Source: Opitutus sp. GAS368 (GTDB lineage: Bacteria; Verrucomicrobiota; Verrucomicrobiia; Opitutales; Opitutaceae). From it: DNA of 64,000 nucleotides. Position numbers and translations under genes: made by a program. Under the pieces are notes generated by a model, which worked only from the letters and a program-made list of their open reading frames with translations, searched no databases and was not told the origin of the DNA. Of the stretch, positions 31,685 to 38,439 are shown one piece after another (the first letter of the stretch is position 1; each line of letters starts with the position of its first letter). The stretch is taken from NCBI RefSeq assembly GCF_900104925.1, contig NZ_LT629735.1, positions 3,393,001-3,457,000 on the forward strand. Reading direction: 5' to 3'.

Positions 31685-32932
31685 ATGCGCCTGTTGATTC
31701 ACGATTACGCCGGACATCCGTTCCCGGTGAGCCTTTCGCGCCAGCTGGCGGCAAGAGGCCATGAGGTTGTGCACGCATTTGCCTCAGAGCTGTTGACGCC
31801 CCGGGGAATTCTGCAGCGGCAGGAAGAAGACCCACCGGGCCTGAGTTTTCAGGCGGTGCCCATGTCGCGGGACTATCGGGCAAACAAATATAGTTTCCTG
31901 AAGCGAGCAGGCTATGAGAGAGAGTATGGGCACGAGTTGGTCAGCCTGATCAGGGAGCTGAGACCTGATTTGATCTGTAGCGGGCAGACCCCCTCGGATC
32001 CCCAGCTCAGGCTGATTCGGGCGGCGACCCGGCTGGACATCCCGGTTGTCACCTGGGTGCAGGATTTCTATAGCATGGCGGTGGATAAACTGGCGCGGAA
32101 AAAACTGCCCGTGCTTGGAGCCTTGGCGGGTGCGTGGTATCGACACCTGGACGCCCAATGCCTTCGCGCCAGCGCGGGGGTGGTGGCCATCACAGAGGAT
32201 TTTACCCCGATCCTGGCGAAGTTTGGTGTGCCGGAGGATAAGGTTACCATCATACCCAATTGGGCGCCCTTGGATGAACTCCCGCTGCGTCCGAGGCGGA
32301 ACGCCTGGTCGGCCAAACATGGCCTCGATGACAAATTTGTGTTCCTTTATTCGGGTACCCTGGCGATGAAGCACAACCCCGATCTGCTCCGGCGCCTGGC
32401 TTTGGGCTTCAAAGACGATCCGGCTGTGCGCGTGGTCATCATTTCCGAAGGTCCTGGCGCGGACTTCCTGCGCGGACGACAGGCGCAGGAAAGCCTTTCG
32501 AATCTCCTCTTGCTGCCATTTCAGCCGTTCACGGACATGCCGGAAGCGCTGGCCGCTGCCGATGTGCTCGTGACGGTGCTGGAGGCCGATGCGGGAGTCT
32601 TCTCCGTGCCCTCCAAGGTTCTCACCTATCATGCGGCCGGCCGGCCGATCCTCGGGGCAATGCCGGCGGAAAATCTCTCAACCCGCATCATCGAGCAGCA
32701 GGTATCCGGTCTATGCGTGCGCCCGGACGATTGGACCGGCCTTCTGCGCGGAGCCTCGGTTTTGAGGAACGATGCCCCGTTGCGGCAAAGCATGGCGGCT
32801 TGTGCGCGGTGCTACGCCGAGCGGGAGTTTGACATCGAGCGCATCGCCGACCGTTTTGAAGAGGTTTTTTCCAAGGCAATGGGGAAAAACAAAGGGCGAT
32901 CGCAGAGCCTGAGACCGAAACTTGAAACCTGA
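31685..32932 (+). CDS. Glycosyltransferase, WcaI-like GT4
   Basis: 415 residues. WcaI-like features: LLIHDYAGHPFPVSLSRQLAA at the N-terminus, CSGQTPSDPQLRLI, VTWVQDFYSMAVDKL, VAITEDFTPILAKFGV, VTIIPNWAPLDEL, FLYSGTLAMKHNPDLL and VPSKVLTYHAAGRPIL. It would add a sugar in exopolysaccharide assembly and is the last gene of the plus-strand operon, 16 bases after the EpsI-like gene. The last 10 residues (GRSQSLRPKLET) come from gagcctgagaccgaaactt heptamer sequence, so the native C-terminus has been replaced or extended by a repeat. Confidence 0.88.
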   Translation: MRLLIHDYAGHPFPVSLSRQLAARGHEVVHAFASELLTPRGILQRQEEDPPGLSFQAVPMSRDYRANKYSFLKRAGYEREYGHELVSLIRELRPDLICSGQTPSDPQLRLIRAATRLDIPVVTWVQDFYSMAVDKLARKKLPVLGALAGAWYRHLDAQCLRASAGVVAITEDFTPILAKFGVPEDKVTIIPNWAPLDELPLRPRRNAWSAKHGLDDKFVFLYSGTLAMKHNPDLLRRLALGFKDDPAVRVVIISEGPGADFLRGRQAQESLSNLLLLPFQPFTDMPEALAAADVLVTVLEADAGVFSVPSKVLTYHAAGRPILGAMPAENLSTRIIEQQVSGLCVRPDDWTGLLRGASVLRNDAPLRQSMAACARCYAEREFDIERIADRFEEVFSKAMGKNKGRSQSLRPKLET

Positions 32933-33349
32933 CGAGCGCTGCGCGGAGATGGCGAAGCAAACCTTGAGGATTCAGGCCAAGGCGGTTTAAACACAGAGAG
33001 CACAGAGGCCACAGAGACTTTAACCACCAATGAATACTAATGAGACACTAATTGGGTGGGTGAGATAGAATCAATCGAATCGGACCAAGGCATTTTTTAA
33101 CCACGAAGGACACGAAGGGACGCGAAGCCAAGCCAAGTCATTTTTTTTTAACCACGGATTACACGGATGAACACGGATGGTTTTTTGCACAGGAGCCAAC
33201 GGAGATAACGGAGGAATTCAGAAGCCAGAAAGCCATGCTGCCGGTTCTTGGTTTCATGGATTCTGTATAAATCACTCCTGCCTTTCCTCTGTTCCCTCCT
33301 GTGAAATATTCCGTGTATTTCGTGTGTTCCGTGGCTAATCAAACCGGCC
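32933..33349. repeat. Repeat island after the exopolysaccharide operon
   Basis: No gene. Blocks include gcgctgcgcggagatggcgaagc, aacacagagagcacagaggccacagag, accacgaaggacacgaaggga, accacggattacacggatgaacacgg and the acaggagccaacggagataacggag / cctctgttccctcctgtg arms. The same series occurs at 48700-48870. Confidence 0.65.
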
Positions 33350-33422
33350 GAGTAAACACCGCGTCCAGCGTGCGCCAATCGGTGGGAACCAGTTTCTGCA
33401 TGGGACTGCACGGCGAGGTCGC
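33350..33422 (-). pseudogene. Fragment of a hicA 5' end
   Basis: Nearly the same sequence as 45757-45830, where the hicA gene begins. Read on the minus strand it starts MQKLVPTDWRTLDAVFTR and then ends at repeat sequence; the intact HicA starts MPKLVPTDWRTLDAVFTR. It is a gene-end relic immediately upstream of the RHH-RelE pair. Confidence 0.85.
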
Positions 33423-33475
33423 CGTGGCTCCAGAACGAATAACTGGAGAGCGGGCGACCCCGCCCGGCAACGTGG

Positions 33476-33506
33476 TTGACAGCCCGCGTAATACGCCCTG
33501 TATTAC
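33476..33506 (+). promoter_or_regulatory. Promoter and operator of the RHH-RelE pair
   Basis: Consensus TTGACA (33476-33481), 17-base spacer, TGTATT (33499-33504), then 6 bases to the ATG at 33511. A perfect inverted repeat GTAATAC-gccct-GTATTAC (33488-33506) covers the spacer and -10, a natural binding site for the ribbon-helix-helix antitoxin. The transcript should be leaderless. Confidence 0.7.
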
Positions 33507-33510
33507 ATCC

Positions 33511-33735
33511 ATGCTTACTCTCCGTCTCCCGCCCGCGCTCGCCAAGAGCCTGGGCCGCAGCGCCCGCGCCGCCAAGCAGACCAAGAGCGCCTTTGTGCGC
33601 GATGCCGTGCTGGAGCGCATCGCCGAAGCCGAGGATCACCGCATTGCAGTCAAGCGGCTCCGCGCTTTGAAGGCCGGGAAATCACGCACCTATACCGCCG
33701 GGGAAATCAAGCGTGACCTGGGCCTGGGAGTTTGA
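33511..33735 (+). CDS. Ribbon-helix-helix antitoxin
   Basis: 74 residues: MLTLRLPPALAKSLGRSARAAKQTKSAFVRDAVLERI gives the beta strand and two helices of an RHH/CopG-type DNA-binding domain. The C-terminal tail (RALKAGKSRTYTAGEIKRDLGLGV) is likely the toxin-binding part. I chose the ATG at 33511 because the longer open frame runs through the hicA relic and has no family similarity. It overlaps the RelE-like toxin gene by 23 bases and should repress the operator at 33488-33506. Confidence 0.82.
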   Translation: MLTLRLPPALAKSLGRSARAAKQTKSAFVRDAVLERIAEAEDHRIAVKRLRALKAGKSRTYTAGEIKRDLGLGV

Positions 33736-33979
33736 GGGGGAGGCCCGGCGCGAATTCAACCGGCTCGATTTCGCGGCGCAGAAGCGGATAATCCGCTACC
33801 TTGATACGCGCATCATCGGCGGCGATCCCCGCCGTTTCGGCCAGCCCTTGCGCAGCGACCTGCACGGCCTTTGGCGCTGGCGGGTCGGCGATTACCGCCT
33901 GATCGGCCAGATCAAGGACGGTGTATGGCTCATCCTCATCGTTCGGGTGGCCCACCGCTCCACGGTTTACGAGGATTGA
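33713..33979 (+). CDS. RelE/ParE-family toxin
   Basis: 88 residues starting at GTG 33713 (MTWAWEFEGEARREFNRLD). The family core is clear: AARREF-type helix, then RRFGQPLRSDLHGLWRWRVGDYRLIGQI and ILIVRVAHRSTVYED at the C-terminus. RelE members cleave mRNA on the ribosome and ParE members poison gyrase. The conserved R-V-G-D-Y-R block and C-terminal H-R-x-x-V-Y favour a RelE-type nuclease. It is translated from the same mRNA as the RHH antitoxin with a 23-base overlap. Confidence 0.9.
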   Translation: MTWAWEFEGEARREFNRLDFAAQKRIIRYLDTRIIGGDPRRFGQPLRSDLHGLWRWRVGDYRLIGQIKDGVWLILIVRVAHRSTVYED

Positions 33980-34253
33980 GGATCATGGGCGGAGCTATCC
34001 GTGATAATCGATGAACAAATATCACGGATTGCCACGGATAATACCAATCGCCTCAAGCTACTGCACTCTACACCAAGGTCGCCAAGACCGCGAAGCAGGT
34101 CCTGCGATGGGAAATATCTCCGCGTTCTTTGCGGCCTTCGTGTAAAAGCTTTGGGTGTTTGGTATAAATAGGAGCGTTGAACAGTATCGACCTTCGCGGC
34201 CTGGCGGCTTGGCGTTGAAAAGCAGCGGTCGGGCTGCCGGGCTGACCGGTCGC
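33980..34253. repeat. Repeat island between RelE and MazEF
   Basis: No gene. It contains a short 'aatatcacggattgccacggata' repeat and one complete ATACCAA element (34041-34165), then unique-looking sequence with the start of the next promoter. Confidence 0.65.
34041..34165. mobile_element. 125-bp ATACCAA element, complete copy
   Basis: Runs from ATACCAATCGCCTCAAGCTA to CTTTGGGTGTTTGGTAT. Same ends and length as 36322-36446 and, inverted, 10550-10674. The centre reads like 'caccaaggtcgccaagaccgcgaag'. No coding capacity. Confidence 0.75.
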
Positions 34254-34287
34254 TTGACAAGCCGGGTGGGGTAGGAAAATGCAAGTC

Positions 34288-34533
34288 ATGCAACTCACGC
34301 TCTCCAGCAAGGGCCAGATTGTCCTGCCCGCCCCCATGCGCCGCCGCCTCCGGCTCAAAACCCGCGCCAAGCTGGAGATCGAGGAGCGCGATGGCGGGCT
34401 GTTCCTCCGTCCGGCGAAGGCCGTGCCCACCGTCGAGCCCATCGACTACCCGTCCCCCGGCTCCCTCAAGCTCGACAAGTGGGAATACGCCCTCATGGCC
34501 CGCAGCTCCGATGCCGGCCCGGACAAACCATGA
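34288..34533 (+). CDS. mazE: AbrB/MazE-type antitoxin
   Basis: 81 residues from the ATG at 34288 (MQLTLSSKGQIVLPAPMRRRL), the standard swapped-hairpin AbrB/SpoVT DNA-binding start; an ATG three codons upstream is possible. LKTRAKLEIEERDGGLFLRPA completes the fold. The C-terminal tail (LDKWEYALMARSSDAGPDKP) should bind the toxin. It overlaps the MazF-like gene by ATGA. TTGACA lies 34 bases upstream of the start codon (34254-34259). Confidence 0.85.
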   Translation: MQLTLSSKGQIVLPAPMRRRLRLKTRAKLEIEERDGGLFLRPAKAVPTVEPIDYPSPGSLKLDKWEYALMARSSDAGPDKP

Positions 34534-34871
34534 GCCTCCCCCTCAGGCAGTGGGATGTCGTCAAAGTCCGGATCAATCCGGGCGACCGGGACGAGCACCC
34601 CGCTCTGGTCATCTCGGCCGATGAGGTGTGCGCCTCCGCGCCGCGGGTCAACGTGCTCTACGGCCGCACGCGCCGCCCCGGCCAGCCCGTGCGCCCTCAC
34701 CAGGCGGTGCTCAACGGGGCCGAAGGGCTCGACCGCGCCACCCTTTTCAGTTGCGGACATTTCTACCAGGTCGCCCCGGGCGCCATCACCGGCCACCATG
34801 GCAGCGTCGGCCCCGTGCGCCGCCGCGAAATTGCCCGCAAAATCATCGCCTCCTATCGGTTCACCTTCTGA
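34530..34871 (+). CDS. mazF: MazF/PemK-family toxin
   Basis: 113 residues from the ATG 34530 that overlaps the antitoxin stop (MSLPLRQWDVVKVRINPGDRDEHPALVISADE). The MazF pattern of GDVVxVxx, then HPALVIS, NVLYGRTRR and ARKIIASYRFTF is present. It is a sequence-specific mRNA endoribonuclease by family. The catalytic arginine should be in the first beta-hairpin (NPGDRDEH). The pair is intact. Confidence 0.85.
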   Translation: MSLPLRQWDVVKVRINPGDRDEHPALVISADEVCASAPRVNVLYGRTRRPGQPVRPHQAVLNGAEGLDRATLFSCGHFYQVAPGAITGHHGSVGPVRRREIARKIIASYRFTF

Positions 34872-35242
34872 GCTGGTTTCCGGACGGTTAACGCCAAGGC
34901 GCAAGGACGCAGGGGGAAACACTGAGACAAACCGTTTGACCACACGGAGCGCAAAGCGCGGAGAAGGCAGCACCGCAGGTGTTGCCCGGAACCCACGACG
35001 TGGGAGCCGGGTGATTCGAGTGGATGCCCCTCCGGGCAACGAGAGGAACAAATATCACGGATAAAGGCGAAGGCAGGTTTTCACAGGAGCACGCAGAGAA
35101 AAGGCAGGAGATCGAAATCTCTGCTTCCTCTGCGACCTCCTGTAAAGAGATTGGGATGTTTCCATCCGTGTTCATCCGTTTGCTCGTGAATCCGCGGGAC
35201 GACGGAGTTCTCGGGACAAACGCCGCGCGGTGCGCCGCCAGC
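34872..35242. repeat. Repeat island after MazEF
   Basis: No gene. It holds 'acgccaaggcgcaaggacgcag', 'cacacggagcgcaaagcgcggag', acaggagcacgcagagaaaaggcaggag with its cctctgcgacctcctgt partner, and the 'cgggacgacggagttctcgggacaaacgcc' block also seen near 10738, 46400 and 49350. Confidence 0.6.
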
Positions 35243-35258
35243 TGGCTCGGAACTTGCA
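35243..35258 (+). promoter_or_regulatory. Predicted sigma-54 promoter
   Basis: TGGCTCGGAACTTGCA matches the -24/-12 consensus TGGCACG-N4-TTGCA closely, with GG and GC separated by the required 10 bases. It is 45 bases upstream of the four-helix-bundle protein gene at 35303. Enhancer sites are not identifiable in the repeat-rich upstream DNA. Confidence 0.6.
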
Positions 35259-35302
35259 TGGAGGCGCCATATCGTCTTCTTTGACACCGGGAAACCACCG
35301 CA

Positions 35303-36034
35303 ATGTGCCAGCGTCACTTTGCCCGGTTCTTCTTCAACCTGATGCGACTCAACTTCTCCGCTCTCCGCCGGTGGCTCGTCCTCGGCCTGATTGCCTCCAA
35401 CCTGGCCTTGGGCGGGCTGAGCTTCGTGCTGCTCCGCGGACTGGACTCCGAGTATAGCGAATTGCTCGGCCGCTCGGTGCCCATCCTCGCCCAGCTCCAT
35501 GGCATCTCCGTGAACCTCATCCGCTCCCGCCGGGCCATGCTCGATGCCCTGGCCGCCCAGACCGACGCGGAACGTGCGCGGTTGCTCGATCGCGCCGTGT
35601 ATTTTGAGCATGTATCGGCCAAGCTGCGCCTCGATTACCAACGTTCGCCCGATCTGGTGAATGGTGAGGCCGTGGATTTCGAAATCGAGACCGCCGCCCG
35701 CGACTTCAAGGCCGGGATGGAGCAATTCATCGCCCTGGTGCGCGCCGGCCGGACGGCGGACGCGAATGAATTCCGCGCCAGCCGGCTGCGCCTGCTGGTC
35801 GACCGCTACTACGATATTATCGAGAAACGGGTGACCCTGATCGGAGCCCGGGCCGAGCAAATCAATCTGGCCTACACGCAGGGCAACGGCCTTCGGGCCA
35901 AGGTGGTGCTCCTGCTCGCCTCCTGGCCGTTCGTGGCCACGTTGGTCGTCGGTTGCGTGTTGGTTGTCACCCTGATCGCGCTGCTGGTGGCCGTGCTCAA
36001 GCCCATTATCGTCGCCCGCAAACCGGCCGCTTAG
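35303..36034 (+). CDS. Two-helix membrane protein with four-helix-bundle sensor-like domain
   Basis: 243 residues (or 230 from the ATG at 35342, MRLNFSALRRWLVLG). Membrane helix near 28-50 (WLVLGLIASNLALGGLSFVLL), a periplasmic helical region (VPILAQLHGISVNLIRSRRAMLDALAAQ then LEHVSAKL-like and AARDFKAGMEQFIALVRAGR), a second helix near 208-235 (WPFVATLVVGCVLVVTLIALL) and a short tail. It resembles the 4HB_MCP ligand-binding module with no HAMP or output domain. Same architecture as the protein at 29695-30360. A sigma-54-like promoter precedes it. Function unknown. Confidence 0.7.
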   Translation: MCQRHFARFFFNLMRLNFSALRRWLVLGLIASNLALGGLSFVLLRGLDSEYSELLGRSVPILAQLHGISVNLIRSRRAMLDALAAQTDAERARLLDRAVYFEHVSAKLRLDYQRSPDLVNGEAVDFEIETAARDFKAGMEQFIALVRAGRTADANEFRASRLRLLVDRYYDIIEKRVTLIGARAEQINLAYTQGNGLRAKVVLLLASWPFVATLVVGCVLVVTLIALLVAVLKPIIVARKPAA

Positions 36035-36110
36035 GGCGTGGTGCTGAGCGTGCCAAGGGCAAAGAGCTAAGAGCTAAGAGCTAAGAGCAGGGAGCAGGGA
36101 GCAGGGAGTA

Positions 36111-36220
36111 AGCTACTACACTCTACACCAAGATCGCCAAGACCGCGAAGCAGATCCTGCGAGAGGAAATATCTCTGCGTTCTTTGCGGCCTTCGTGTAA
36201 AAGCTTTGGGTGTTTGGTAG
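36111..36220. mobile_element. ATACCAA element, 5'-truncated copy
   Basis: Begins inside the element at agctactacactctacacc and ends at ggtgtttggtag instead of GGTAT. Its start abuts the GAGCTAA/GAGCAGG heptamer array. Confidence 0.6.
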
Positions 36221-36321
36221 TAGGGACCAAGGCATTTTTAACGCGAAGAACGCAGAGGTCGCGGAGGATAGGGATAAACCAAGGCATTTTTTCACCACTA
36301 ATCTTCACTAATTGGCCACTA

Positions 36322-36446
36322 ATACCAATCGCCTCAAGCTACTATACTCTACACCAAGGTCGCCAAGATCGCGAAGCAGATCCTGCGTTGGGAAATATCT
36401 CTGCGTTCTTTGCGGCCTTCGTGTAAAGGCTTTGGGTGTTTGGTAT
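36322..36446. mobile_element. 125-bp ATACCAA element, complete copy
   Basis: ATACCAATCGCCTCAAGCTA to GCTTTGGGTGTTTGGTAT, the same orientation as 34041-34165 with a few base differences. Confidence 0.75.
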
Positions 36447-36574
36447 AAATAGAAGCGGTGAGCAGGATCGACCTCTGCGGCTTGGCGTCTTTGCGTTGAG
36501 AAGGCATTGGTCGGAGATTTGTGCAAGCGCCGTAGGTGCGCCCGATGGATGCTTCGCCCGGCTCAGCATGATCA

Positions 36575-36608
36575 ATAAAAACGCCACGGACGCTGCAGCA
36601 TCCGTGGC
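36575..36608 (-). terminator. Rho-independent terminator
   Basis: On the minus strand GCCACGGA-tgctgcagcg-TCCGTGGC followed by GTTTTTATT. It lies about 70 bases after the stop of the two-gene unit 37514-36677. Confidence 0.85.
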
Positions 36609-36676
36609 GCACTCTGCACCGTTGTTGGTTTGCTACCAACCCGGTATTTGTCCGGGCCGTCGCCCGGCAAACGCAC

Positions 36677-37243
36677 TCAGGCGATCAGCCAGGGCTGGCT
36701 CAGGCTGCCCGTGTGGCCGGGCCGGTCCTTCGCCGTGGCCTCGATCGTGACCATCTCGCCGGCGGGCACCGCCACCGTCGCGGTGTAGACCCACTTCTCG
36801 CCCACGAGCACGGCCGGGCCCTGCTCGAGCACGGCGGCGGTGTCGTCCCGGATCACGACGTTCACCCCGACGACCTCAAAGTCGTCGATGGCAGTCACCT
36901 TGACCGGATCGCCAATCCGGCCGTGGTAGTCCGTGGTGTCGATGACCTTCACTTCCGGCGGCAGGAGGTAGTCGCTGACAGCCACGGCGAACACCGGGTG
37001 TTGCCGCAGCTTCGAGCGCTCCGCGTAGACCGCCCGGGTCGCGGGGTTGCCCAGCGCGCCTTTGGCATAGGCGGCCCCGAGCAGGAAGCGTTCGTAGACC
37101 TGCTGCTGCGCCGCGGTGGGCGGGGCCGACGAGGGCTTGCGCCGCAGGACCACGATCTTCCGGCCGAGGTAGTTCCGGAACCGGATGTCGCCGAGCTTGC
37201 CTTGGAAGTGGCTGGTGATGGCGTTGATTTCAACCTTGGCCAT
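36677..37243 (-). CDS. Unknown protein with C-terminal beta-rich domain
   Basis: 188 residues from the ATG at 37243, which has a good Shine-Dalgarno (aaggaggga). The N-terminal half (MAKVEINAITSHFQGKLGD, IRFRNYLGRKIVVLRRKPS, then TAAQQQVYERFLLGAAYAKGAL and PVFAVAVSDYL) resembles DUF6266-like proteins of unknown function. The C-terminal half (VKVIDTTDYHGRIGDPVKVTAI...VTIEATAKDRPGHTGS) looks like an immunoglobulin-type beta sandwich. No signal peptide. It is the second gene of a minus-strand pair that ends at the terminator 36575-36608. A related shorter protein appears to be at 38059-38364. Confidence 0.7.
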   Translation of the reverse strand: MAKVEINAITSHFQGKLGDIRFRNYLGRKIVVLRRKPSSAPPTAAQQQVYERFLLGAAYAKGALGNPATRAVYAERSKLRQHPVFAVAVSDYLLPPEVKVIDTTDYHGRIGDPVKVTAIDDFEVVGVNVVIRDDTAAVLEQGPAVLVGEKWVYTATVAVPAGEMVTIEATAKDRPGHTGSLSQPWLIA

Positions 37244-37514
37244 GGCCGGTCCCTCCTTTTTCCAGCGCGGAGGCGGGGGCCGCCTGGCGCCGGGGTTTGG
37301 CCGCACATTGGCCATACATTGGCTTTACTTTGGCTTTAACCGGATTTGTGCTTTCCGGCCCGCTCACCTTGCTGCGGAACAGCCGCAGCACGAAGCCGGC
37401 GAGGGCGCCGATGGTGGCGAGTTTCTTGAGCGGGTTCAGCATATTGGCCGAACCCAAAGCGGCAGCCTGGGCCACCGCGTCTAGCTTTAACGATGAACGT
37501 GTCTTTTGTGACAT
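37230..37514 (-). CDS. Small protein with one hydrophobic segment
   Basis: 94 residues from the ATG at 37514, preceded by a strong Shine-Dalgarno (aaaaggagattaac), which is why I accept it. MSQKTRSSLKLDAVAQAAALG is followed by ANMLNPLKKLATIGALAGFVL, possibly a membrane helix, and a basic proline/alanine-rich tail. Its end overlaps the start of the next gene by 14 bases, so the two are translationally coupled. No family recognised. Confidence 0.6.
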   Translation of the reverse strand: MSQKTRSSLKLDAVAQAAALGSANMLNPLKKLATIGALAGFVLRLFRSKVSGPESTNPVKAKVKPMYGQCAAKPRRQAAPASALEKGGTGHGQG

Positions 37515-38058
37515 GTTAATCTCCTTTTCTTTGAGTTACACCCGGCCCGGAGCCGCGTTGTGCGGTCCCTTCGCGGGTGCGACAACACTCTAGCGGAATT
37601 CCGAATCCGACCGTTAATCGATAAGGCTGATGCTGGGCATCAGCGGGGCTGATGGTCGCGGAAGAATACGAACAGCAGTCGACCCCAGATGTTTTGGACA
37701 GAATCAACTGAATTTGAACCAAGGCATTTTTAACCACGAAGGACACGAATGAACACGGATGGTCTTTGCACAGGAGCAAACGGAGATAACCGAGAGAGCA
37801 ATCCAACCACCTCCAGTCTTTCCTCAGTTACCTCTGCAGGAAACATGACCCGGTCTTTATCCGTTCAATCCGTGTTATCCGTGGTGAATCAGACGAAGTC
37901 AGCTTCGCGTTTTTCGCGTCTGCGCGTGAGACGGATTGGGTTGCAACCGGGGCGCACTGGCGCGGCACGTCTGAGAGAAAACCGAAGCGCAAAACACCAC
38001 CTAATCTCAGGATGTTTTCAGAATACGCTCCAGCCGGCTTTTGGATTGTAATCCAACC
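37515..38058. repeat. Repeat island between the small unknown genes
   Basis: No gene. The first 170 bases upstream of 37514 are unique and should hold its promoter. From about 37720 there are repeat blocks: aaccaaggcatttttaacc, acgaaggacacgaatgaacacggatgg, acaggagcaaacggagataaccgag, and tccgttcaatccgtgttatccgtgg. Confidence 0.6.
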
Positions 38059-38364
38059 ATGACAAAAATCAGACGTCTTACCGCCCTCCATCTTCTGGCC
38101 GCGCTCAGCGATGGCTTGGTCTGCAAACACTATCGGAAGGGCAAGCGCGGGTATGTGCTGAGCCGCAAGCCCGATATGAGCAAGGTGAAGCCCTCGCGCG
38201 CGCAGCTGGCCCGGCGCGAGATGATGCGCAAAGCCGGCGAGTTCCACCGCCAAGTGCTGGCTGATCCCAAGCTGCTGAAAAAATACGAGGCGATTGCGCG
38301 GGAGAAACAAATCCCTCTCTCCGCCGCGACCATGGGCGACTTCCTCCGCCGGAAATCCCCGTAG
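38059..38364 (+). CDS. Unknown basic protein, DUF6266-like fragment
   Basis: 101 residues from the ATG at 38059 (MTKIRRLTALHLLAALSDGL). Very basic. Its core RKPDMSKVKPSRAQLARREMM, EFHRQVLADPKLLKKYEAIA and PLSAATMGDFLRRK parallels the protein at 36677-37243 in order: RKPS, TAAQQQV, AYAKGALGNPATRAVY, PVFAVAVSDYL. I infer a shared ancestor in which this one keeps only the middle region. Function unknown. It precedes the LysR gene by 75 bases in the same direction. Confidence 0.6.
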   Translation: MTKIRRLTALHLLAALSDGLVCKHYRKGKRGYVLSRKPDMSKVKPSRAQLARREMMRKAGEFHRQVLADPKLLKKYEAIAREKQIPLSAATMGDFLRRKSP

Positions 38365-38439
38365 CGCTCCCGCCTCTCGCGGCAGGCCGCTTCGCGCCTG
38401 GCCATCCACTCCTAGCCGGCTTTCCAGCAACTCGTTCCG

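Larger units (their letters stand above)
36035..36574. repeat. Repeat island with heptamers and ATACCAA elements
   Basis: No gene. Seven heptamers (GAGCTAA three times, GAGCAGG three times, GAGTAAG) occupy 36064-36112. Then follow a truncated ATACCAA element (36111-36220), 'aacgcgaagaacgcagaggtcgcggagg', 'accactaatcttcactaattggccac' and a complete ATACCAA element (36322-36446). Confidence 0.7.

Noticed and set aside
33301-33510. Longer start for the RHH antitoxin.
   Set aside because: The extra 70 residues are read through repeat DNA and the hicA relic. A promoter and operator end 5 bases before the ATG at 33511.
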